NCBI GenBank assembly: GCA_025456105.1
Contig: JALOLG010000011.1
Span: forward strand, 1 to 12,058
Reading direction: 5' to 3'
Length of the DNA stretch: 12,058 nt
Origin: Ilumatobacteraceae bacterium
GTDB taxonomy: Bacteria > Actinomycetota > Acidimicrobiia > Acidimicrobiales > Ilumatobacteraceae
Shown: positions 5,843 through 12,058 of the stretch, piece by piece
How positions within the stretch are numbered: position 1 is the stretch's first letter
Layout: every line of letters begins with the position of its first letter
The notes under the pieces: generated by a model
Told to the model about the DNA's origin: nothing
The model's database searches: none
Seen by the model: the letters and a program-made list of their open reading frames with translations, nothing else
Made by a program: the position numbers and the translations under genes

Positions 5843-6535
5843 ATGGCCGGTCAGCGCACCCGTCGACGGATCCCGGAAGCCACCGTGGCGCGCCTGCCCG
5901 AGTACCTCAAGATCCTCGCCGACCAGGCCGAGGCGGGGGTCGACCGGATCTCGTCCGACGGCCTGGCCGAGCTGGCCGGCGTCAACGCCGCCAAGGTCCG
6001 CAAGGACCTCTCGTACCTCGGCAGCTACGGGACCCGCGGGGTGGGGTACGAGGTCGCCTACCTCGTGTACCAGATCCGTCGTGAGCTCGGGCTCGACCAC
6101 GACTGGCCGGTGGTGATCGTGGGCGCCGGCAACCTCGGCCAGGCCCTCGCCGGCTATGGCGGGTTCGGCGAGCGCGGGTTCCCGGTGGGCGGCATCGTCG
6201 ACCTCGACCCGGCCAAGATCGACACCGTCGTCGGCGGCCAGCGCGTGCGCCACCTCGACGACCTGCCGGCGATCGTGCAGTCGCGCCAGGTCGCGATCGG
6301 CGTGATCGCCACCCCGTCGGCCAGCGCCCAGTCGGCGGCCGACCACCTCGTGCGGGCCGGCGTCACGAGCATCCTCAACTTCGCCCCGGTCGTGCTCGCC
6401 GTCCCGCCGGGGGTGACCGTGCGCAAGGTCGACCTCGCCGTCGAGCTGCAGATCCTGAGCTACCACGAGCAGCGGCGCGCCACGAACGGGTTGCGCGCCG
6501 TTCCGGCCGACGGTGCCCGCGGGGCGACGGCGTAG
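5843..6535 (+). CDS. rex: Redox-sensing transcriptional repressor Rex
   Basis: Rex is a dimeric repressor that senses the NADH/NAD+ ratio; NADH releases it from DNA. The 230-residue product has an N-terminal winged helix (about 10-75) with the signature AAKVRKDLSYLGSYGTRGVG (49-68), whose recognition helix reads the TTGTGAA half-site. The C-terminal Rossmann domain has VIVGAGNLGQALAGYGGF (91-108; GxGxxG at 94-99) for NAD(H), followed by an acidic strand end, IVDLDP (118-123). The typical ending VELQILSYHEQ (200-210) is followed by a short variable tail. It heads the rex-hemA-hemC-hemD cluster and has a predicted Rex operator over its promoter, indicating autoregulation. Its TAG stop forms the first bases of the hemA -10 box. 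Confidence 0.95.
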   Translation: MAGQRTRRRIPEATVARLPEYLKILADQAEAGVDRISSDGLAELAGVNAAKVRKDLSYLGSYGTRGVGYEVAYLVYQIRRELGLDHDWPVVIVGAGNLGQALAGYGGFGERGFPVGGIVDLDPAKIDTVVGGQRVRHLDDLPAIVQSRQVAIGVIATPSASAQSAADHLVRAGVTSILNFAPVVLAVPPGVTVRKVDLAVELQILSYHEQRRATNGLRAVPADGARGATA

Positions 6536-6538
6536 GCT
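6533..6538 (+). promoter_or_regulatory. -10 box TAGGCT for hemA, built on the rex stop codon
   Basis: The rex stop TAG (6533-6535) is the first half of TAGGCT, which ends nine bases before the hemA ATG. This would give hemA, hemC and hemD a promoter independent of the Rex-controlled one. Confidence 0.45.
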
Positions 6539-6547
6539 GGTCGGCAC

Positions 6548-7798
6548 ATGTCCCTCCTCGTCGTCGGTGTCAACCATCGCAGCGGCTCGGTCGCGCTGCT
6601 CGAGCGCCTCGCGATCGCGCCCGCCGACCTGGGCAAGGCCGTCGCCTCGCTGGCTCGTCGCGACAGCGTGCGCGAGGTCGCGGTCATCAGCACCTGCAAC
6701 CGCACCGAGGTGTACGCCGTCACCGAGCGGTTCCACGGCGCCTACGCCGACATCCGCGAGTTCCTCTGCGAGCTGGGGTCGTTCCACGCCGACGAGCTGC
6801 ACCCGCACCTGTTCTCCCAGCACGACGAGGCCGCGATCGCGCACCTCTTCGAGGTGGCCGCCGGTCTCGATTCGATCGTGGTGGGTGAGCACGAGATCCT
6901 CGGTCAGGTGCGCGACGCGTGGGAGGTCGCCCAGACCGAGGGCGGGGCCCGCACCACGCTCAACCTCGTCTTCCGACATGCCCTCGCCGTCGGCAAGCGC
7001 GTGCGCTCCGAGACCGCCATCGGTCGCGGCACCACCTCGGTCAGCCACGCCGCGGTCGAGATGGCCACCGATGCGCTCGGTGGGGTCGTCGGTCGCGAGG
7101 TGCTCGTCGTGGGTGCCGGTCAGATGGGCGACGGCATCGCCATGGCGCTGCACCGCGCGGGCGTCGCGTCGATCACGGTCGCGAACCGCTCGCCCGAGCG
7201 TGGCGCCGAGCTGGCCGCTCGCGTCGCCGGACGCGCCATCGGCTTCGACGGCTTGGCGGCGGCGATCGCCACCGCCGACGTCGTGCTCACCTGCACGGGT
7301 GCCGGCACGCCGCTGCTCGGTGTCGACGACGTCGTCGACCGGGCCGGGAGGCCGCTGCTCGTCGTCGACATCGCCGTGCCACGCGACGTCGATCACGCGG
7401 TGGGGTCGCTGCCCGACGTCACCCTGCTCGACCTCGACGACCTGCGGGCGTGGGCGCAGCGCGGCGAGGCGCAGCGGATGGCCGAGGCCGAGCTCGTGCG
7501 CGCGATGGTGCGCGAGGAGATCGACCGGTTCGAGGCCGAAGCGACCGCGCTCCAGGCGGCTCCGCTCGTCGCCGCGCTGCGCGCCCGCGCCGAGGAGATC
7601 CGCGTGGCCGAGCTGGCTCGGCTCGAGCGACGGCTCGGCCGCCTCGACGACGCGCAGCGAGCCGCGGTGGAGGCGCTCACGCGCGGCATCGTGCAGAAGC
7701 TGCTCCACGGCCCGTCGGTGCTCCTGCGCGAGCAGGCGGGCACCCCCCAGGGTGAGCGCAACGCCGCTGCGGTCGCCGACCTGTTCGACCTGCACTGA
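6548..7798 (+). CDS. hemA: Glutamyl-tRNA reductase
   Basis: HemA reduces glutamate on tRNA-Glu with NADPH to glutamate-1-semialdehyde, the committed first step of C5-pathway tetrapyrrole synthesis. The 416-residue product has VGVNHRS (7-13) and STCNRTEVY (48-56), with Cys50 as the thioester-forming nucleophile. VVGEHEILGQVRDAW (111-125) is the conserved substrate-site helix. The NADPH domain has VVGAGQMG (187-194), and the C-terminal dimerisation helices include VREEIDRFEAE. Nothing is missing relative to the family. It begins 12 bases after the rex stop and is followed after five bases by hemC, so co-transcription with rex from the Rex-controlled promoter is likely, with a possible extra start from the TAGGCT box. 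Confidence 0.95.
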   Translation: MSLLVVGVNHRSGSVALLERLAIAPADLGKAVASLARRDSVREVAVISTCNRTEVYAVTERFHGAYADIREFLCELGSFHADELHPHLFSQHDEAAIAHLFEVAAGLDSIVVGEHEILGQVRDAWEVAQTEGGARTTLNLVFRHALAVGKRVRSETAIGRGTTSVSHAAVEMATDALGGVVGREVLVVGAGQMGDGIAMALHRAGVASITVANRSPERGAELAARVAGRAIGFDGLAAAIATADVVLTCTGAGTPLLGVDDVVDRAGRPLLVVDIAVPRDVDHAVGSLPDVTLLDLDDLRAWAQRGEAQRMAEAELVRAMVREEIDRFEAEATALQAAPLVAALRARAEEIRVAELARLERRLGRLDDAQRAAVEALTRGIVQKLLHGPSVLLREQAGTPQGERNAAAVADLFDLH

Positions 7799-7803
7799 GC
7801 GCG

Positions 7804-8667
7804 ATGCGACTGCGGCTGGCCACCCGCGGCAGCGCCCAGGCGATGGCCCAGTCGGGCTCGGTGGCCGAGGCGCTCCGAGCGGTCGGCCACGAGGTCGAGC
7901 TGGTGCCGGTGGAGACCACGGGCGATCGGCGCACCGACGTGCCGCTGCACGCGATCGGTGGGCAGGGCGTGTTCGTGAAGGAGGTGCAGCACGCGGTCCT
8001 CGACGGTCGCGCCGACCTCGCGGTGCACTCGGCCAAGGACCTGCCGTCGGCGCCCCAGGACGGTCTCGTGATCGCTGCCTTCGCAGAGCGGCGCTCCCCG
8101 GCCGACGCGCTGGTGGGGCGCACCCTCGCCGATCTCGCCGAGGGCGCGACGGTGGCCACCGGGTCGGTGCGTCGGCGGGCCCAGCTCGCGGCACGCCGTC
8201 CCGACCTGGGGTTCGTCGAGCTGCGGGGCAACATCGCGACGCGGCTCGAACGGGTGCCCGACGGCGGTGCGATCGTGATGGCCGTCGCCGCACTCGAGAT
8301 CCTCGGCCTCACCGACCGCATCGCCGAGGTGCTCGACCCGGCCGAGCACGTGCCGGCCATCGGGCAGGGCTGCGTCGCGGTCGAGTGCCGGACCGGTGAC
8401 GTCGAGTCGATCTCGGCCCTGGCCGCGATCGATCACCCGCCCACGCGTGCGGCGGTCGAGGTGGAGCGCTCGTTCCTCGCCGCGATCGGCTCGGGGTGCA
8501 CGATGCCCGTCGGGGCGCTCGTGCGCGACGGCGTCCTCCACACGTTCCTCGCGGCGGCCGGCACCACCTGGCGCGAGCCGGTCGTCCTCGGGTCCGACCA
8601 CGACCGCAACCGCGAGATGGCGGCCCACGTGGCGGTGCGGGCGCTGCACGCCGTCGACCACCGATGA
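7804..8667 (+). CDS. hemC: Hydroxymethylbilane synthase (porphobilinogen deaminase)
   Basis: HemC joins four porphobilinogen molecules into linear hydroxymethylbilane on a covalently bound dipyrromethane cofactor. The 287-residue product starts with LRLATRGSAQAMAQ (family: lriGTRgSkLAlwQ). VHSAKDLP (75-82) contains catalytic Asp79. The Arg-rich SVRRRAQL (121-128) and LRGNIATRLERV (140-151) bind substrate carboxylates. Cys232 in GSGCTMPVGA (229-238) is the cofactor attachment site. ATG 7804 is five bases after the hemA stop; no Shine-Dalgarno sequence is visible, so translation may be coupled. Its stop overlaps the hemD start (ATGA). Confidence 0.95.
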   Translation: MRLRLATRGSAQAMAQSGSVAEALRAVGHEVELVPVETTGDRRTDVPLHAIGGQGVFVKEVQHAVLDGRADLAVHSAKDLPSAPQDGLVIAAFAERRSPADALVGRTLADLAEGATVATGSVRRRAQLAARRPDLGFVELRGNIATRLERVPDGGAIVMAVAALEILGLTDRIAEVLDPAEHVPAIGQGCVAVECRTGDVESISALAAIDHPPTRAAVEVERSFLAAIGSGCTMPVGALVRDGVLHTFLAAAGTTWREPVVLGSDHDRNREMAAHVAVRALHAVDHR

Positions 8668-9383
8668 GCGGCCGACTCGTCGGTCGGCGCATCGTCACCA
8701 CACGCGACGCCGTCGGTGAGCTCGAGCGTCGCCTCGAGGCCGAGGGCGCGGTCGCCCTCCACCTGCCCCTCATCGAGGTGGTCCCGCCCGACGACGGCGG
8801 GGCGGCCCTGCGTGCCGCTCTCGACCTGCTCGTGCCGGGCGACTGGGTCGTGGTCACCTCGCGTCACGGTGCGGAGCTGGTGGGCCCGGCGATCGTCGGC
8901 CGGGGGCTCCGCACCGCTGCGGTGGGCACGACCACCGCCGCGCGGCTCGCCGCCACCTCCGGGCAGCCGGTCGACGTCGTCCCCGAGGTGCAGCGGGCGG
9001 AGGCGCTCGCCGCGGCGCTGCCCGCCGGTGCCACCCGGGTGCTCGTGGCGCAGGCCGACATCGCCGATCCCGGGCTCGTCGAGGCGCTCCGTCGCCGGGG
9101 TGCGGTGGTCGAGGAGGTCACGGCCTACCGCACGGTCGCCCGGCGACCCGATCCGGCGCAGCGATCGCTCGTGGCCGACGCCGATGCCGTGCTGCTCGCG
9201 AGCGGATCGGCGGCGCGCGCGTGGCCGGCCGAGCTCCCCCTCCCGCCGGTCGTGGTGGTGATCGGACCGAGCACGGCCGCGGCGGCCGCAGCGGCAGGCG
9301 TCCCCGTGCACGCCGTCGCCGCCGAGCACTCGGTGGCGGGGCTCGTGGAGGCGGTCGTGGCCGCGCTCGGGCCCGCCACGTAG
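8664..9383 (+). CDS. hemD: Uroporphyrinogen-III synthase
   Basis: HemD closes hydroxymethylbilane with inversion of ring D to give uroporphyrinogen III. The family is weakly conserved, but the expected landmarks appear in order in this 239-residue protein: GRRIVTTRD (7-15), VVVTSRHGAELV (62-73, family FTSxnGv), VTAYRTV (152-158), LASGSAARAW (178-187) and VIGPSTAAAAAAAG (199-212). Position after hemC, with a four-base ATGA overlap at 8664-8667, makes the call secure. It is a stand-alone HemD, without the methyltransferase domain fused to it in some actinobacteria. Its TAG stop overlaps a -10-like TAGGCT. Confidence 0.92.
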   Translation: MSGRLVGRRIVTTRDAVGELERRLEAEGAVALHLPLIEVVPPDDGGAALRAALDLLVPGDWVVVTSRHGAELVGPAIVGRGLRTAAVGTTTAARLAATSGQPVDVVPEVQRAEALAAALPAGATRVLVAQADIADPGLVEALRRRGAVVEEVTAYRTVARRPDPAQRSLVADADAVLLASGSAARAWPAELPLPPVVVVIGPSTAAAAAAAGVPVHAVAAEHSVAGLVEAVVAALGPAT

Positions 9384-9386
9384 GCT
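9381..9386 (+). promoter_or_regulatory. -10 box TAGGCT for the secreted protein gene, built on the hemD stop codon
   Basis: The hemD stop TAG (9381-9383) begins TAGGCT, the same hexamer and the same stop-codon overlap as before hemA. The next ATG is 25 bases further on, so this transcript would have a leader of roughly 18 bases; no Shine-Dalgarno sequence is visible in it. Confidence 0.4.
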
Positions 9387-9411
9387 GACCGGCGGCCGGT
9401 CGGCCCCTCCC

Positions 9412-11799
9412 ATGCACCTCACGGCTCGCTCACAGCACCGACGTCGGCGGACCGTCGGCGGCGCGGTGGCGCTCCTCTCGGTGGTCGCGGCTGCACTGGT
9501 GGCCGTGCCGGCCCGTCCATCGGCCGCCCAGACGTCCGGTCTGCTCGACACCGCGGTCGGTGCCGGCACGCGACCGTCGCTGTCCGGCGACGGCCGCTGG
9601 CTGGTGGCCGAGCGGATCGACGAGGGTGGCCGACGCACCGCAGTCCGCCGCGACAACGACACCGGCGCCACGGTCGAGCTCACCCCCGTGCCGACCGGCG
9701 CACGTGCGGGCGACACGGTCCACCCTGTGATCAGCCGCGACGGCTGCGTGGTGATCGTGCAGACCCAGCTCGCGTTCGACGTGTTCCGCGACGACGACAG
9801 CGGTGATCGGTGGGACGTGTACCGACTCGTCGTCCCCGAGTGCGGTGGCCAGCCGGGGGCGTGGGAGCTGGTGTCGGTCGACGCGTCGACGGGCACGGCC
9901 CGTGACGACGTCGACGTCACCGACCCGGCCACCACCTCGGGCAGCGGGACGATCGTCGCGTACTCGCACCCGCTCGACATCGCGCCCGCCGGGGTCACGA
10001 CCGTGACGGTGGTCGACCTGACGGTGCCGCTCGGCGCGGCCGGCCGCGAGCAGCAGGTCGCCGGGCTGCCGCTGGAGGCGCCCACCACCGTCTACCGCTA
10101 CCGCGGCGTCCGCGAGCCGGTGCTCTCGGCGAACGGCCGTCACCTCGCGTTCACCGCCGACGTGACCGCCTCCGACGTGCTGCCCGGGTGGGCGGTCGGT
10201 CCTCGGCCGGGTGACTTCGCCACGCCGCAGGTGTACGTGTGGGACCGAGGCGCCGGTGACACGTCGCGTGCCGTGCAGCTGGTCTCGGGGGTGGGTGGTG
10301 AGCCGTCGTCCGGGGGCGGGTGGTCCCCGTCGATCTCGGAGTCGGGGCGGCGGGTGGCCTTCGTGTCGCCCGACCAGTCGCTCGTCGAGGCCTCGTACCC
10401 GGCGTGCACGCCCACGTGCCCGACGCAGGTGCTCCTCTTCGACCGCGACGTCGACGACGACGGCCAGTTCGACGAGCCCACGCGCCAGCCGCAGCACACC
10501 CTGGTGTCGGGGCGCCCCGATCCGCGGGTGCGGACGCGGGTGGCAGGCGAGCGATCCTCGTGGTCGCCGGTCGTGAACGTCGACGGCAGCCAGGTGGTCT
10601 TCGTCACCGATGCGACCACGCTCGTCACCGAGCGGGTGCCCGGCGGTGGCGCACCCGACGACGGCGACGTCCTCGTCGCCGAGGTCGGCCTCGATCGCAT
10701 CGAGCGGCTCACGGCGGGGTCCACACCGGCGCTGCCGGCCGTGCACGCGAACCCGGCGGTGTCAGACACCGGTCGCGTCGTGGCCCTCGACAGCGGGGTC
10801 GGTGGCGTGCTCGGCACCGACCCCGGTCGCCAGCTGCTCACGGTCACGCGGGCACCCCGGCTGTCGATGGTGGACGCCGACTTCGGCACGGTGCTGGTGG
10901 GGTGGCTGAGCGCCGAGATCTACGTGGCGGTCGTCAACGAGGGCCCGGGTGCGTTCGTCCCGTCTCGGATCACGAGCTCGTCCCCCAACATCAGGGTCAC
11001 CGGTGGCGGGACGTGCACCCCGGGCGCGGTCGTCCCGGCCGGCGGCACGTGCCGCGTGTACCTCACCCTCAACGCGACGGCGCCGCAGCTGTTCCGCGGC
11101 GAGATCGTCGTCGCCGAGTCGGGGTTCGGCGCCATCACCGTCCGGGGCGAGGCGCGTGGCGTCGGTGGGGAGCCGGTGCTCCAGGCCGACCCCTCGGGCA
11201 TCGACCTCGACCTCGCCGTGGTGGGCGATGCCCCCACGGTGCGGGCCCTCGACATCACCAACGTGTCGTTCGGTCCCACCAACGTCGCCGAGCTGCGGGT
11301 GGTGGGGGCCGATGCGGCCGACTTCACGGTGTCCGCCCAGAGCTGCACCAACCGCGCCCTCAACCCGGCTGCCCGCTGCGCCGTCGAGATCTCGTTCGCG
11401 CCCTCCCGAGCTGGCCGTCGCCACGCCGTGCTCCAGGCCGTCACCGCCACGGGCTCGTACACCGCGGCCGTGCTCAGCGGGGTCGGGCAGTACCGCGCCT
11501 CGATCGGGCTCGACGCGACCGTGATCACCGCCGGTCGGTCCGTGGGCGTGGGGGGCGAGGGGTTCCCGGCGCGCACGGCGGTGGTGCTCCGCCTGGCCGA
11601 CTCGCCGACGGTGCTGGCGATCGCCGAGACCAACGAGGCCGGCCGGTTCCTCGCCGAGGTGGCGCTGCCGTCGACCGCGCGCGCCGGGCGACACGAGCTG
11701 ATGGCGATCGTGCCCGACCGTCTCACGGTGAGCACGCCGCTGCTCGTGCGCGGGGCGAGCACGGTGACGCCCGGGATGCCCGGCTACGGCCTGGGCTGA
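9412..11799 (+). CDS. Secreted PD40-type beta-propeller protein with ASH-like C-terminal domains
   Basis: The 795-residue product begins with a signal peptide: a basic run (R10-R13), a hydrophobic core at about 17-34, and probable cleavage after A39 (PSAA/QT). Seven TolB/PD40-like motifs of the form xPxxSxxGxxVAF start near residues 54, 104, 171, 235, 305, 385 and 447, enough for a seven-bladed propeller. DxDxDG (346-351) inside one blade is a likely calcium loop. Two ASH-like (choice-of-anchor D) domains follow at about 481-590 and 591-693, each with the Cys pair and the C-x-V/Y-x-x-x-F/L-x-P pattern. A final Ig-like domain spans about 694-795. No transmembrane anchor or LPxTG motif ends the protein, so it is probably released or held non-covalently. 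Function is unknown; there is no enzyme motif, so a binding role fits best. Confidence 0.8.
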   Translation: MHLTARSQHRRRRTVGGAVALLSVVAAALVAVPARPSAAQTSGLLDTAVGAGTRPSLSGDGRWLVAERIDEGGRRTAVRRDNDTGATVELTPVPTGARAGDTVHPVISRDGCVVIVQTQLAFDVFRDDDSGDRWDVYRLVVPECGGQPGAWELVSVDASTGTARDDVDVTDPATTSGSGTIVAYSHPLDIAPAGVTTVTVVDLTVPLGAAGREQQVAGLPLEAPTTVYRYRGVREPVLSANGRHLAFTADVTASDVLPGWAVGPRPGDFATPQVYVWDRGAGDTSRAVQLVSGVGGEPSSGGGWSPSISESGRRVAFVSPDQSLVEASYPACTPTCPTQVLLFDRDVDDDGQFDEPTRQPQHTLVSGRPDPRVRTRVAGERSSWSPVVNVDGSQVVFVTDATTLVTERVPGGGAPDDGDVLVAEVGLDRIERLTAGSTPALPAVHANPAVSDTGRVVALDSGVGGVLGTDPGRQLLTVTRAPRLSMVDADFGTVLVGWLSAEIYVAVVNEGPGAFVPSRITSSSPNIRVTGGGTCTPGAVVPAGGTCRVYLTLNATAPQLFRGEIVVAESGFGAITVRGEARGVGGEPVLQADPSGIDLDLAVVGDAPTVRALDITNVSFGPTNVAELRVVGADAADFTVSAQSCTNRALNPAARCAVEISFAPSRAGRRHAVLQAVTATGSYTAAVLSGVGQYRASIGLDATVITAGRSVGVGGEGFPARTAVVLRLADSPTVLAIAETNEAGRFLAEVALPSTARAGRHELMAIVPDRLTVSTPLLVRGASTVTPGMPGYGLG

Positions 11800-11891
11800 A
11801 CCATCCGAGTGCGAACGTCTTTCGGAGTGTCAGCGGACGGGCGTTCGCGCCGCTGACACTCGAACGGACGGTGGCACTCGGGTTCAGTCCA
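11792..11891. terminator. 100-base palindrome between convergent genes, likely bidirectional terminator
   Basis: Nested stems: 11792-11801 with 11882-11891 (10 bp, one G-T), CCGAGTGC 11805-11812 with GCACTCGG 11874-11881, TTC/GAA 11821-11823 with 11862-11864, and GAGTGTCAGCGG 11825-11836 with CCGCTGACACTC 11850-11861 (12 bp perfect), loop 11837-11849. The outer stem holds the stop codons of both flanking genes. There is no T-tract. A REP-like repeat is an alternative reading. Confidence 0.6.
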
Positions 11892-12058
11892 CCGGCAGGC
11901 GCACGCCGCCGAGCAGCACCGCCACCTCGCAGCCGGCGGCGGTGGGGAGCCCGGCCCCGTCGCACCGTGCCTGGAACACGAGGCTGTCGCCGGGCTCGAG
12001 CGGGAGCGGGGTGAGCCGCGGCTGGAACTCGTTGGCGGCCACCGCGGCCAGGTCCCAC
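11884..12058 (-). CDS. C-terminal end of an unrecognised protein (5' part beyond the window)
   Basis: On the minus strand a frame enters from the right edge and ends at TGA (bases 11886-11884), giving the last 57 residues of a protein: starting WDLAAVAANEFQPRL and ending GGVRLPVD. The alternating hydrophobic pattern (DSLVFQAR, CEVAVLLGGVRLPV) suggests beta strands, and two Cys lie 11 residues apart. The more obvious open frame in another register on this strand is Arg/Gly/Pro-rich shadow. This register is preferred because of its balanced composition and because its stop sits symmetrically in the terminator palindrome. No function can be named from this fragment. Confidence 0.6.
   Translation of the reverse strand, partial: WDLAAVAANEFQPRLTPLPLEPGDSLVFQARCDGAGLPTAAGCEVAVLLGGVRLPVD

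Noticed and set aside
5555..8293. Very long minus-strand open frame of 912 codons across ligase, rex and hem genes
   Set aside because: Arg/His/Gly-rich shadow of the GC-rich plus-strand genes, which have clear family motifs; no coherent domain on the minus strand.
11887..12058. Minus-strand Arg/Gly-rich frame running through the palindrome
   Set aside because: Its composition is that of an out-of-frame shadow; the neighbouring register gives a balanced protein ending at 11884.

Overview
The window is very GC-rich, densely coded DNA from an actinobacterium. Several features point there together: a mycothiol-type glycosyltransferase (MshA) followed by a YbjN-domain gene, an RsiG-like c-di-GMP-binding protein, the rex-hemA-hemC-hemD gene order known from Streptomyces, and many genes starting 6-9 bases after a TAnnnT -10 box (leaderless-type starts). 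A deep-branching class such as Acidimicrobiia is a guess from overall style, not shown by the sequence.

Layout, left to right. (a) 1-327: the 3' part of an RsiG-like protein, open at the window edge. (b) 384-2068: mshA and a YbjN-domain gene overlapping by four bases (mycothiol synthesis start plus a partner of unknown role). (c) 2180-2986: proC. (d) 2987-3188: a 202-base intergenic region with the window's only AT-rich patch, a -10 box not followed by a gene, two competing small hairpins and a perfect 14-bp hairpin; it looks like a small-RNA locus. (e) 3189-4067: a SAM hydroxide adenosyltransferase (DUF62) family protein in which the catalytic-triad His is Ala. (f) 4085-4168: a 27-residue one-helix membrane peptide with its own -10 box. 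(g) 4204-5736: a fatty-acyl-CoA/AMP-ligase-type enzyme. (h) 5804-9383: a Rex operator and promoter, then rex, hemA, hemC and hemD, all on the plus strand and nearly contiguous. (i) 9412-11799: a secreted protein with a seven-bladed PD40-type propeller and two ASH-like domains. (j) 11792-11891: a 100-base imperfect palindrome between convergent genes, then the 3' end of an unrecognised minus-strand gene running off the window.

Functionally this is mostly housekeeping: low-molecular-weight thiol and proline synthesis, and a redox-regulated tetrapyrrole operon in which the NADH/NAD+ sensor Rex is predicted to control its own gene and the first committed haem-pathway genes. I saw no mobile element, CRISPR array, tRNA or rRNA. 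The best candidates for something undescribed are the structured RNA at about 3064-3135, the 27-residue membrane peptide, the stop-codon/-10 overlaps and the terminal palindrome.
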